A DNA stretch of 64,000 nucleotides, taken from NCBI RefSeq assembly GCF_029760955.1, contig NZ_CP121682.1:2046001-2110000 (forward strand), written 5' to 3'. This document shows, in pieces, positions 1-7,754 of the stretch. Made by a program: the position numbers and the translations under genes. Numbering within the stretch: position 1 is the stretch's first letter; every line of letters starts with the position of its first letter. The notes beneath the pieces were generated by a model. It saw nothing but the letters and a program-made list of their open reading frames with translations. It was not told the origin of the DNA and made no database searches. This DNA comes from Streptomyces cathayae (lineage in GTDB: Bacteria > Actinomycetota > Actinomycetes > Streptomycetales > Streptomycetaceae).

Positions 1-1
1 C

Positions 2-289
2 ATCATCCAGTCCTGGGAGACCGGCGACCTCCAGACCCGCGCCGGCGGCATCCCGGTGATCGGCAACTTCTTTCCGCAGGGCAAGGGCCCGGAATTCCGG
101 GACGCACTGCTGAAGCACATCGAGCACCGGGACCCGTCCCGCCCCCTGTTCATCGCCGCGGCCATCAACGCCTGGACCTGGGCACCGAACGACATCGCAG
201 CCCTCGCGGCACTCCTGGACGACCCGTTCGAGGTGGTGCGCGGTGACGTCTTCTTCGAGTTGCTGAACAGGACCCACAACCGCAACTGA
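2..289 (+). CDS. C-terminal part of a putative glycoside hydrolase (GxGYxYP-like), cut by the window edge
   Basis: The frame is open from base 2 and ends at a TGA at 287-289, so only the last 95 residues are visible. The visible part has a short Phe-Pro-Gln-Gly stretch, then LFIAAAINAWTW, an Asn-Asp-Ile-Ala-Ala-Leu helix and a closing DPFEVVRGDVFFELLNRT. This ending resembles the C-terminal segment of GxGYxYP-type putative glycoside hydrolases, where a final helix pair follows the barrel. The first visible ATG (base 56) is probably internal, because the protein reads sensibly upstream of it. No catalytic residues lie in this piece, so the family assignment rests on resemblance only. Confidence 0.4.
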   Translation: MIQSWETGDLQTRAGGIPVIGNFFPQGKGPEFRDALLKHIEHRDPSRPLFIAAAINAWTWAPNDIAALAALLDDPFEVVRGDVFFELLNRTHNRN

Positions 290-981
290 CGCCCCCCGGC
301 CCACACTCCGGAGATGCCTCGGAACGGCCAACGCCGAGTACGCGTGCGACGAGCGCTTGTGCCATGCGACCCGCCGACCGGGCAGACACCGCCCACATCG
401 AAGCGGATGCCCGATTTCACCTCTGCCTCGTGGAGGAGGATCCGCCGCGGCTACGACGGGAGGTCGAACAGTTCCTCGCCACCCTCGTCGACTTCGATGC
501 ACAGGCGGCACGTGTAACCCGCGTCAGCCGTCCGCCGCCGGCATCGACACAGGGCGGGCCGGTTACGGACCTGATCAACCTGGCGTTCGGCGTCGGCTCC
601 CGGTTGCCGCCGGAATCCAGATCTGGGACTGGCCAGTGCGCCGGTGGAAGAACTTGCTGAAGTGGGTGGGCCGGGGAAGTCGAGCCGGTCGGCGATACGG
701 GCGACGAGCTCGGCCTCAGCGTCTCGGCCACCCGCTTCACCGCACCCGTTCCCTCCCTGACAGCCGCCCGTGTCCGCGCACCACCCACCTGAAAGTCCGT
801 CAGAACGAGCGTCATTTCAGCGTCAGGACTTCCAGGACGCCCCGTCCGCGGACCGGGCAACAATCAGCCACCACACCGGAAAAGCCCAGGCCAAAGTCCA
901 CAGGGCCAAGCCATCACGCCTCGAACTGTTTCCACCGGGGAAAGACGTCGAATTCATCCCCCGCTTTCACAGAACCGCAGG
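290..981. other. 692-bp stretch without a convincing gene
   Basis: This lies between the end of the truncated hydrolase gene and the stop of the RNA methyltransferase gene. Several reading frames stay open by chance because of the high GC content, but none has a ribosome binding site together with a recognisable protein. The best candidate, 364-660 on the plus strand, starts plausibly (AHIEADARFHLCLVEED, vaguely like an FCD ligand domain) and then becomes Pro/Arg/Ser-rich. It could be the wreck of a regulator gene, but this is weak. No insertion-sequence end or tRNA was seen. Confidence 0.4.
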
Positions 982-2310
982 TCAACGCCCCTTCTCAGCA
1001 GGCTCCAGAATCGCCACGCACTCCACGTGGTGCGTCATCGGGAACAGGTCGAACACGCGCAGCATCCGTACCCGGTACCCGCCGTCCCGGAAGTACGCCA
1101 GGTCGCGGGCGAGGGCGGCCGGGTCGCAGGCGACGTAGGCGATGCGGCGGGCGCCCAGGGAGGTCAGGTGGGCCACGGTCGTGCGGCCGGCGCCCGCGCG
1201 GGGCGGGTCGAGGACGACGAGGTCGACCTCGGTGATTCCGGTGCGGGGCAGGACCGAGTCGACCTTGCCCTGCTCGATGCGGACGCGGGGGAAGTCGGCG
1301 AGGTTGTGCCGGGCGTCCTCCACCGCGCGCTTGCCGGACTCGATGCCGAGGACCGCGCCCTGCTCGCCGACCCGGTCGGCCAGCGCGCCCGCGAACAGGC
1401 CGGCGCCGCAGTACAGGTCGAGGGCCGTGTCGCCCTTGCGGGGCAGCAGACCCTGCATGACCGCGGTGATCAGGGTGTCCGCCGACTTCGGGTGGACCTG
1501 CCAGAAGCCTCCGCCTGCGACCCGGTGGGTGCGGCCGTCGGCGCGTTCACGGACGAAGGGGCGGCCGTGGACACGGTGGACCTGACCGTTGCGTTCGTCG
1601 ATGCGCAGGACGGAGACGGGGCGGTCCAGTTCGACCAGGGGCAGGCGCGCACCCGGTTTCGGGGTCAGGACTACCTGGCGGTCCTGCGAGCCCGTCGCGG
1701 CGATCGCCTCGACGGAGTCCATGCCCGTCCAGTCCCGCTTCTCGATGCCCAGCTCGCTGACGCCCTCCGCGGCGATCATGCAGTGGTCGATGGGCTCGAC
1801 CTCGTGCGAGCGGTGCCGGCGCAGTCCCGCGCGGCCGTCGGCGGTCACCGCGTACTGCACGCGCGTGCGCCACGCCGGGACCTGGCCGGCGGGGAGTTTG
1901 TCGCCCTCGGCGGGAACCACCGTGCCGTCCCAGCCGACCTCCTCGGGCGTGAGCCCGGCGAGCCGCCGCAGCTGCTCGGCGACGACCTCGCCCTTCAGCC
2001 GCCGCTGTGCTCCCGGCTTGGCGTGCTGCCAGTCGCAGCCGCCGCAACGGCCGGGCCCGGCGTACGGGCAGGGGGCGTCGATCCGGTCCTTGGAGGCGTC
2101 GAGCACCGTCACCGCGTCCGCGCGCAGGAAGCGGGCCCCCTCCTCGCCCTCGGTCACCCGCGCGACGACCCGCTCGCCGGGCAGCGTGTGCCGGACGAAC
2201 AACACCTGTCCCTCGGCCGTACGGGCGATGCAGTGGCCTCCGTGGGCGACGGGGCCGACCTCGACCTCGTACTCCTCCCCCACCAGTGATTTCCTCGGTT
2301 CTGCCTGCAT
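982..2310 (-). CDS. Class I SAM-dependent RNA (uracil-5-)methyltransferase, TrmA/RlmD type
   Basis: 442 residues; predicted to methylate C5 of a uridine in rRNA or tRNA. An N-terminal TRAM-like domain covers about residues 8-70. Cys81, Cys89 and Cys92 (CPYAGPGRCGGC) together with a later HCMI cysteine match the four [4Fe-4S] ligands of RumA/RlmD-type enzymes. The Rossmann motif ALDLYCGAGLF binds SAM, LDPPRAGAG is the next core motif, and YVACDPAALARDL carries the catalytic cysteine (usually SCNPATL, so Asp replaces Asn here). The start at 2310 was chosen because homologues begin close to LVGEEYEVEV; an ATG at 2331 is also in frame. It lies 67 bp downstream of the transporter gene on the same strand. 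In Mycobacterium the same pair is found (Rv2689c/Rv2690c). The exact RNA target cannot be read from sequence. Confidence 0.9.
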   Translation of the reverse strand: MQAEPRKSLVGEEYEVEVGPVAHGGHCIARTAEGQVLFVRHTLPGERVVARVTEGEEGARFLRADAVTVLDASKDRIDAPCPYAGPGRCGGCDWQHAKPGAQRRLKGEVVAEQLRRLAGLTPEEVGWDGTVVPAEGDKLPAGQVPAWRTRVQYAVTADGRAGLRRHRSHEVEPIDHCMIAAEGVSELGIEKRDWTGMDSVEAIAATGSQDRQVVLTPKPGARLPLVELDRPVSVLRIDERNGQVHRVHGRPFVRERADGRTHRVAGGGFWQVHPKSADTLITAVMQGLLPRKGDTALDLYCGAGLFAGALADRVGEQGAVLGIESGKRAVEDARHNLADFPRVRIEQGKVDSVLPRTGITEVDLVVLDPPRAGAGRTTVAHLTSLGARRIAYVACDPAALARDLAYFRDGGYRVRMLRVFDLFPMTHHVECVAILEPAEKGR

Positions 2311-2377
2311 GGCGGGGTGACTCCACAACATCGGGGGCGAAGATGCGGGCAGTGGCCCGCGACGACAGCCGTCCAGT

Positions 2378-4465
2378 CTACGTGTCCTTGGAGGAGCCCT
2401 TGGACCGCTGCTCCGAACCCCGCTCGACCGGACCGCGCCGCACCGCACCCGGCGCCGACCAGTCCGCCCGCTTGCGGGCGCGCCGCCTGGCCACCTCGGA
2501 GGACTGCAGCTGGTACGGCACCGAGGTCACCATCACGCCCGGTGTGAACAGCAGCCGGGCCTTCAGCCGCAGCGCGCTCTGGTTGTGCAGCAGCTGCTCG
2601 TACCAGCGGCCGACCACGTACTCGGGGATGAACACGGACACCACGTCCCGCGGCGACTCCCTGCGCAGGCTCTTGACGTACTCGATGACCGGCCGGGTGA
2701 CCTCGCGGTAGGGGGAGTCCAGCACCTTCAGGGGCACCTCGATGCCGCGTCGCTCCCACTCCTCGTGCAGCGCCCGGGTCTCCGCCGCGTCGACGTTGAC
2801 GCTGAGCGCCTCGAGGCTGTCGGAGCGCATCAGCTTGGCGTAGGCGAGGGCGCGCAGGGTGGGGCGGTGGATCCTGGAGACCAGGACGACCGAGTGGACC
2901 CGGGACGGGCGCACCATGTCGTCGCTCGGCTCCTCCGGTGCGGCGACCTCCTCGGCGACGCGGTCGTAGTGCCGGCGGATCATCGTCATCGTCACGTAGA
3001 AGACGCACATGCCGAGCAGCGCGACCCAGGCGCCGTGGGTGAACTTGGAGACGAGCACGACGACCAGGACCAGGCCGGTGAAGAAGGCGCCGAAGGCGTT
3101 GATGGCCCGGGAGCGGATCATGTGACGGCGCTTGGCCTGCTCCTTCTCGACGGCCAGCAGGCGGTTCCAGTGCCGGACCATGCCGATCTGGCTGAGGGTG
3201 AAGGACACGAACACGCCGACGATGTAGAGCTGGATCAGGCGTGTCGTGCTGGCGCCGTACACCCACACCAGCACGATGGCGGCGCCGGCCAGCAGCACGA
3301 TGCCGTTGGAGAAGGCGAGCCGGTCGCCGCGGGTGTGCAGCTGACGCGGGAGGTAGCGGTCCTGGGCGAGGATCGAGCCGAGCAGCGGGAAGCCGTTGTA
3401 GGCGGTGTTCGCGGCGAGGAACAGCACCAGCGCGGTGGCGCCGGCCAGGAGGAGGAACAGCAGGCTGCCCTGGCCGAACACGGCTTCGGCCACCTGTGAG
3501 ATCACCGGGTGCTGTACGTAGTCCGGACCCAGCGGTACGCCGTGGTGGAAGAGGTCCGTGGCCGGGTTCTCCGCCATGCGCACCCGGGTCGCGCCGGCCA
3601 GGGCGATGATGCCGCAGAACATGGTGACGGCGAGCAGGCCCATCAGCGCGAGCGTGGTCGCCGCGTTCTTGGACTTGGGCCTGCGGAAGGCCGGGACGCC
3701 GTTGGAGATCGCCTCGACGCCGGTGAGCGCGGCGCAGCCGGAGGAGAAGGCGCGCAGCAGCAGGAAGAACAGGGCGAAGCCCGCCAGGCCGGGGTGTTCG
3801 GGTTTGATCTCGAAGTCCGCCGTCGCCGCCCGCATCTCGTCGCCGAGCACCACGCCGCGGAACGCGCCCCACGCGATCATGGTGAAGACGCCCGCGACGA
3901 AGACGTACGTCGGGATGGCGAAGAGGGTGCCCGACTCCCGGACGCCGCGCAGGTTCATCAGCGTCAGCAGCACGATCACGGCGATGGCGCAGGCCACCTT
4001 GTTCTCGACGACGAACGGGATCGCCGACCCCAGGTTCTCGACGCCGGCGGAGATCGACACGGCGACGGTGAGGACGTAGTCGACCAGCAGGGCGCTCGCG
4101 ACGGTCCGGCCGGCCCTGGGGCCCAGGTTGGTGGTCACCACCTCGTAGCCGCCGCCACCGCTGGGGTAGGCGTGCACGTTCTGCCGGTAGGAGGCGACCA
4201 CGGTGACCATCAGGGCGACGATCGCGAGCGCGATCCAGGGGCTGAAGTGGTACGCCGACAGACCGGCGACGGAGAGGACGAGCAGGACCTCACCGGGTGC
4301 GTACGCCACGGACGACAGCGGGTCGGAGGCGAAGACGGGGAGTGCGACGCGCTTGGGCAGAAGCGTTTCGCCCAAGCGGTCGCTGCGCAACGCGCGCCCG
4401 ATGAGAATGCGTTTGGGCACGTCGGTCAGTTTGGACACAACTGAGGATCGTATGCCTTCGAACAC
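2378..4465 (-). CDS. APC-superfamily transporter of KimA/KUP-like type, probable potassium importer (usually annotated as amino acid permease)
   Basis: 695 residues with about 12 hydrophobic segments in the first 470 and a long soluble C-terminal part. TM1 contains ASDPLSSVAY with Asp48 and Tyr55, spaced exactly as the Asp36/Tyr43 pair of the Bacillus subtilis K+/H+ symporter KimA. The soluble tail (about residues 560-680: VHSVVLVSRIHRPTLRALAYAK, then PVIEYVKSLRRESPRDVVSVF) has the look of a universal-stress-like domain, also present in KimA. The GTG at 4465 is chosen as start because GGGAG lies 5 nt upstream; a second in-frame GTG at 4438 lacks a good site. Two TrkA genes follow divergently, as in mycobacteria (Rv2690c next to ceoB/ceoC). 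Substrate assignment to potassium is an inference from these points. Confidence 0.75.
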   Translation of the reverse strand: MFEGIRSSVVSKLTDVPKRILIGRALRSDRLGETLLPKRVALPVFASDPLSSVAYAPGEVLLVLSVAGLSAYHFSPWIALAIVALMVTVVASYRQNVHAYPSGGGGYEVVTTNLGPRAGRTVASALLVDYVLTVAVSISAGVENLGSAIPFVVENKVACAIAVIVLLTLMNLRGVRESGTLFAIPTYVFVAGVFTMIAWGAFRGVVLGDEMRAATADFEIKPEHPGLAGFALFFLLLRAFSSGCAALTGVEAISNGVPAFRRPKSKNAATTLALMGLLAVTMFCGIIALAGATRVRMAENPATDLFHHGVPLGPDYVQHPVISQVAEAVFGQGSLLFLLLAGATALVLFLAANTAYNGFPLLGSILAQDRYLPRQLHTRGDRLAFSNGIVLLAGAAIVLVWVYGASTTRLIQLYIVGVFVSFTLSQIGMVRHWNRLLAVEKEQAKRRHMIRSRAINAFGAFFTGLVLVVVLVSKFTHGAWVALLGMCVFYVTMTMIRRHYDRVAEEVAAPEEPSDDMVRPSRVHSVVLVSRIHRPTLRALAYAKLMRSDSLEALSVNVDAAETRALHEEWERRGIEVPLKVLDSPYREVTRPVIEYVKSLRRESPRDVVSVFIPEYVVGRWYEQLLHNQSALRLKARLLFTPGVMVTSVPYQLQSSEVARRRARKRADWSAPGAVRRGPVERGSEQRSKGSSKDT

Positions 4466-4687
4466 AGGGACTCCCGTCCGCCGCTCACATCCATACGGCT
4501 TCCGTACGGGTTCCGAACGGGTTCCGAACGGGGCTCGTGTCGCGGGGCGCGGCGGGGGCGGGCGCCTCTGCTCTCCGGGTGAAAACACGGGGTGGTGGCG
4601 CTGCGGGTTCCGCGGGAGGCGTCGGTTCCATGCCTATATGACTGGGCTATGACCGGGCCCCGTCCGCCGCCCCTCCGTGGAGGTTCC

Positions 4688-4783
4688 ATGCACGCGTCCG
4701 CCGAACTGATCGGTGCCGTGGCCGCGCTTCTCTGTCTCGGGATCCTGGCCCTGGCCAGCATGCGCAGCATCACCCGCCGCTGA
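4688..4783 (+). CDS. 31-aa single-span membrane microprotein
   Basis: A short gene with a clear ribosome binding site (GTGGAGG, 4 nt before the ATG at 4688) and TGA stop. The peptide has a short polar N-terminus (MHASAEL), one continuous hydrophobic segment of about 19 residues (IGAVAALLCLGILALA) and a positively charged end (SMRSITRR), so it should insert with the C-terminus inside. It sits alone between the divergent KimA-like transporter and the two trkA genes, on the trkA strand. Size and architecture recall KdpF, the about 30-residue accessory subunit of the Kdp pump, though the sequence is not clearly related. Expression has not been shown. Confidence 0.5.
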   Translation: MHASAELIGAVAALLCLGILALASMRSITRR

Positions 4784-4960
4784 TCGTCCCGCCGTGCCGA
4801 TACGTTGGACCCGGGCGCCCGGACGCGGCAGCCGCACGCGGCCCCCACACGCTGCGACCGGAGCCCCGGAGGACATCGGAGGCGCTCCGCCCCGGCATGA
4901 TGTTGCCCGGCGGTCCGCACTCAGGCCGCCACGGGGTGCCCGGCGAGCCGAAAGAGAGAC

Positions 4961-5011
4961 ATGAGCACGATGGCCATGAAGATCGACGGGCCTGCAGGAA
5001 GCGCGGTGTGA
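4961..5011 (+). promoter_or_regulatory. Possible 16-codon leader ORF ahead of trkA
   Basis: An ATG at 4961 preceded by AAAGAGAGAC opens a short frame reading MSTMAMKIDGPAGSAV and stopping at 5009-5011, five bases before the trkA start codon at 5016. The trkA start itself has GAGG only two bases upstream, too close for a normal Shine-Dalgarno site. Translation of the short frame could therefore feed ribosomes into trkA. This is inferred from layout only. Confidence 0.3.
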
Positions 5012-5015
5012 GGCC

Positions 5016-5687
5016 ATGCATATTGTCATCATGGGTTGCGGAAGAGTGGGTTCCGCCCTGGCTCGGACCCTGGAGGAGCAGGGGCACACGATCGCCGTGA
5101 TCGACCGGGACCCGACCGCCTTCCGCCGTCTGGGCTCCGCGTTCAACGGCCGCCGGGTCACCGGGGTCGGCTTCGACCAGGACACCCTGCGCGAGGCGGG
5201 CATCGAGGAGGCCGGCGCCTTCGCCGCCGTCTCCAGCGGGGACAACTCCAACATCATCGCCGCGCGGGTGGCCCGTGAGATGTTCGGCGTCGAGAACGTC
5301 GCCGCCCGCATCTACGACCCCCGCCGCGCGGAGGTCTACCAGCGCCTGGGCATCCCCACGGTCGCGACGGTCCGCTGGACCGCCGACCAGATGCTGCGCC
5401 GGCTGCTCCCCTCGGGCGCGGAGCCGCTGTGGCGCGACCCCACCGGCGGGGTCCAGCTCGCCGAGGTGCACACCTCCCCGGCCTGGGTGGGGCACAGGAT
5501 CAGCAAGCTGCAGGACCGGACCGGCGTCCGCGTGGCCTTCCTCACCCGGCTCGGCGAGGCGATTCTGCCCAGCTCCCAGACGGTGTTGCAGGAGGGGGAC
5601 CTGGTGCACGTGATGATGCGCACCGACGAGATCGACCGGGTCGAGGCGGCGTTCGCCAAGGGCCCCGAAGAGGAGGGCGGTCACTGA
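5016..5687 (+). CDS. trkA: TrkA-family potassium uptake regulatory protein (first of two; CeoB-like)
   Basis: 223 residues, cytoplasmic. A TrkA_N Rossmann fold starts at once with IVIMGCGRVGS (residues 3-13) and an acidic IDRD at the end of strand 2, the NAD/ATP-binding signature of RCK proteins. A TrkA_C domain follows at about residues 135-215 (VQLAEVHTSPAWVGHRISKL...LVHVMMRTDEIDRVEAAF). Such proteins gate potassium channels or transporters according to nucleotide, and in many Gram-positives their C-terminal domains bind c-di-AMP. No TrkH/KtrB channel subunit is present here, so the partner may be the adjacent KimA-like transporter or a channel encoded elsewhere. The gene overlaps the next one (ATGA). 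Confidence 0.92.
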   Translation: MHIVIMGCGRVGSALARTLEEQGHTIAVIDRDPTAFRRLGSAFNGRRVTGVGFDQDTLREAGIEEAGAFAAVSSGDNSNIIAARVAREMFGVENVAARIYDPRRAEVYQRLGIPTVATVRWTADQMLRRLLPSGAEPLWRDPTGGVQLAEVHTSPAWVGHRISKLQDRTGVRVAFLTRLGEAILPSSQTVLQEGDLVHVMMRTDEIDRVEAAFAKGPEEEGGH

Positions 5688-6364
5688 TGAGGGTCGCCAT
5701 TGCCGGAGCCGGCGCCGTCGGCCGCTCGATCGCGGGCGAGCTGCTGGAGAACGGCCACGAGGTCCTGCTCATCGACAAGGCGCCGACCGCCATCTCGGTC
5801 GAGCGCGTTCCGCAGGCCGAGTGGCTGCTCGCCGACGCCTGCGAGATCACCTCCCTGGACGAGGCGGCGATCCAGCGCTGCAACGTCGTCATCGCCGCGA
5901 CCGGCGACGACAAGGTCAACCTGGTCGTGTCCCTGCTGGCGAAGACGGAGTACGGCGTCCCGCGCGTCGTCTCCCGGGTGAACAACCCCAAGAACGAGTG
6001 GCTGTTCAACGAGTCCTGGGGCGTGGACGTCGCCGTCTCCACCCCGCGCCTGATGTCGGCCCTGGTGGAGGAGGCGGTCAGCGTCGGCGACCTGGTCCGG
6101 CTGCTGCGCTTCAGCCACGGTGACGCCAACCTGGTCGAGCTGACCCTGCCCGAGGAGTCGGCGCTGGCGGGCACCCAGGTCGGCGCCGTCCAGTGGCCCC
6201 AGGACACCTCGCTGGTCACGATCATCCGTGGGACGCGCGTTCTCACGCCGACCCGGGAGGACTCCCTGGAGGCGGGCGACGAACTGCTCTTCGTGGCCGC
6301 CCAGTCCCGCGAGGAGCAACTGGAGGACCTGCTGTCGGTACGCCGGAACGACGCGGCACGCTAG
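5687..6364 (+). CDS. trkA: TrkA-family potassium uptake regulatory protein (second; CeoC-like)
   Basis: 225 residues with the same two-domain plan: nucleotide-binding motif VAIAGAGAVGRSIA (residues 3-16) and LIDK at the end of strand 2, then a TrkA_C domain (LVELTLPEESALAGTQVGAVQWP to ELLFVAAQSREEQLEDLL). The ATG overlaps the TGA of the upstream trkA, so the two are translated together and likely form a hetero-octameric ring or two related rings. Paired trkA genes in this order and next to an APC transporter are also found in Mycobacterium tuberculosis (ceoB-ceoC). A very strong hairpin follows the stop. Confidence 0.92.
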   Translation: MRVAIAGAGAVGRSIAGELLENGHEVLLIDKAPTAISVERVPQAEWLLADACEITSLDEAAIQRCNVVIAATGDDKVNLVVSLLAKTEYGVPRVVSRVNNPKNEWLFNESWGVDVAVSTPRLMSALVEEAVSVGDLVRLLRFSHGDANLVELTLPEESALAGTQVGAVQWPQDTSLVTIIRGTRVLTPTREDSLEAGDELLFVAAQSREEQLEDLLSVRRNDAAR

Positions 6365-6382
6365 CGCCGGTCCGGCGGGGCT

Positions 6383-6432
6383 GTACGTGAGTGGGGGCGC
6401 CCGGTGTTCTCCGGGCGCCCCCACTCACGTAC
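6383..6432. terminator. Perfect 22-bp-stem hairpin between convergent genes
   Basis: Bases 6383-6404 are the exact reverse complement of 6411-6432, with the 6-base loop TGTTCT. It separates the convergent trkA and DUF3159 genes and, being symmetric, should stop transcription from both sides. There is no long T-run, which is usual in Streptomyces. Confidence 0.9.
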
Positions 6433-6449
6433 GCGGCTGCGGAAGGAAC

Positions 6450-7229
6450 TCAGGGGCGGCGGTGCCGGCCGGTCGTCGTCGCCCCGCCGTTCTCCGCCGG
6501 CTTCGCCGTCTCCGCCTCGCGGGCGGCCTTGCGCTCCTCCTCGGCCCGCTCCTCCGCCTCCATCTCCGCGAACACGTCGATCGGCGGCGGCGCCTTCGCC
6601 AGGAACACCCACGTCAGGTACACGGCGAGCAGGAACGGCGGGATCTTCAGGGCGACCAGGACCCAGCCCAGCTGCGTCGTGTCCGCCCACCAGTACAGCG
6701 GGAACAGGATCGCGCACTTGCCGAGCAGGATCAGACCCCAGGCCCAACTGGCCTTGGTGTACGCCTTCTTGCGGCCCGGGTTACGGGTGCGCCAGGAGAG
6801 GTTCTCCCGGAAGACGGGGCCCAGCATCAGGCCGATCAGCGGGACCCCGGCCATCGCGGTGATGATGTACGCGAGGGCCAGGCCCAGGGTGTAGAGCATG
6901 CCCGGCAGGTAGAAGTCCTTGGCGTTGCCGGTCATCATCGCGAAGACCACACCGAAGCCGACGCCGAAGACGCCGCTGAAGGCGTGCTTGACGGTGTCCT
7001 TCCTCGCCAGCCGGACCACGACCATCACCAGCGACACGGCGAGCGCCGCGATCGCCGACATGTGCAGGTCCTTGTTGATCGTGTAGATGCTGACGAAGAG
7101 AAGTCCGGGCAGCACCGTCTCGACCATGCCCCGCACTCCGCCGAACGCCTCGAACAGGGCGGCCTCGGTCACCGCCTTGGCGTCGTCGGCAGATGTGTCT
7201 TCGGTTGTCGGCTTGTCGAGCGACGTCAC
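6450..7229 (-). CDS. DUF3159 family integral membrane protein
   Basis: 259 residues. After a hydrophilic N-terminus of about 35 residues comes GGVRGMVETVLPGLLFVSIY, the typical opening of DUF3159, then about five or six hydrophobic segments to residue 215 and a charged Glu/Arg/Ala-rich tail. The block VGVFGVGFGVVFAMMTGNAKDFYLPGMLY and the following VPLIGLMLGPVFRENLSWR are characteristic of the family. Function is unknown. The gene lies 3 bp downstream of the OB-fold gene, in one operon; the same pair occurs in mycobacteria (Rv2693c/Rv2694c). A membrane transport or bactericidal-resistance role is sometimes guessed for the family, but nothing in the sequence proves it. Confidence 0.88.
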   Translation of the reverse strand: MTSLDKPTTEDTSADDAKAVTEAALFEAFGGVRGMVETVLPGLLFVSIYTINKDLHMSAIAALAVSLVMVVVRLARKDTVKHAFSGVFGVGFGVVFAMMTGNAKDFYLPGMLYTLGLALAYIITAMAGVPLIGLMLGPVFRENLSWRTRNPGRKKAYTKASWAWGLILLGKCAILFPLYWWADTTQLGWVLVALKIPPFLLAVYLTWVFLAKAPPPIDVFAEMEAEERAEEERKAAREAETAKPAENGGATTTGRHRRP

Positions 7230-7232
7230 CGG

Positions 7233-7631
7233 CTACTCCCGTCCGAGGGGTCTCAGTTCGTATTTCGGATTGAACAGCACCCGGCGACCCCTGCTCATGG
7301 CGATGCGGCCCGATGCGATCAGTTTGCGCCCCGGTTCGATCCCGACGATGGAGCGCCGGCCGAGCCACACCACGTCCAGCGCGGCGGAGCCGTCGAACAG
7401 TTCGGCCTCCAGTGCCGGGACCCCCGCGCGCGGCCGGAGCGTGACCGTGCGCAAGGTACCAGTAACCGTGACGATCTGCCGGTCCTGGCAGTCGTCTATC
7501 CGCGTGCAGCCCGTGGTCTCCGTGTCCTCGCGCAGCTCCTCGGACTCCAGGTCCTCCTGCGACGAGGAGAGCCGATCGAGCATACGCCGGAACCGGCCCG
7601 CCGGTTTGTCCGAGCGAGGAACAGCACTCAT
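7233..7631 (-). CDS. OB-fold nucleic acid binding domain protein
   Basis: 132 residues. The N-terminal half is charged (RFRRMLDRLSSSQEDLESEELRE) and the second half is a small OB fold with VTVTGTLRTVTLRP, then LEAELFDGSAALDVVWLGRRSIVGIEPGRKLIASGRI, matching the anticodon-binding/RecG-wedge type of OB domain. It is the first gene of a two-gene operon with DUF3159. Ligand unknown; binding to single-stranded nucleic acid is the family expectation. A pair of 16-bp tandem repeats lies upstream of its neighbour, between it and kdpE. Confidence 0.85.
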   Translation of the reverse strand: MSAVPRSDKPAGRFRRMLDRLSSSQEDLESEELREDTETTGCTRIDDCQDRQIVTVTGTLRTVTLRPRAGVPALEAELFDGSAALDVVWLGRRSIVGIEPGRKLIASGRIAMSRGRRVLFNPKYELRPLGRE

Positions 7632-7706
7632 GTCTGAAAGCGTACCGGGGTGCTCCGACGGTTACGTACCCCCTGGTGAACCGGCTCGAACCGCCGGGGC
7701 GCGCGT

Positions 7707-7743
7707 TCACCTGGACGTGCGGTCACCTGGACGTGCGGTCACC
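7707..7743. repeat. 16-bp tandem repeat, 2.3 copies
   Basis: The unit TCACCTGGACGTGCGG occurs at 7707-7722 and 7723-7738 and restarts at 7739, just past the kdpE stop codon and upstream of the OB-fold gene. It does not form a hairpin. It may be a slippage product or a binding array. Confidence 0.7.
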
Positions 7744-7754
7744 GGGGTGTGCGC

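Noticed and set aside
357..1235. 292-codon plus-strand frame across 357-1235
   Set aside because: Arg/Gly/Pro-rich translation with no family similarity; the second half runs antisense to the RNA methyltransferase gene. It is a high-GC shadow.
1027..2289. 420-codon plus-strand frame antisense to the RNA methyltransferase
   Set aside because: Composition rich in Val/Gly/Ala/Arg without motifs; the minus-strand frame has all enzyme motifs.
4500..4533. GGGTTCCGAAC direct repeats upstream of the KimA-like gene
   Set aside because: Two and a half copies of an 11-bp unit that could be an operator, but they are short and not linked to a known site; left out of the feature list.
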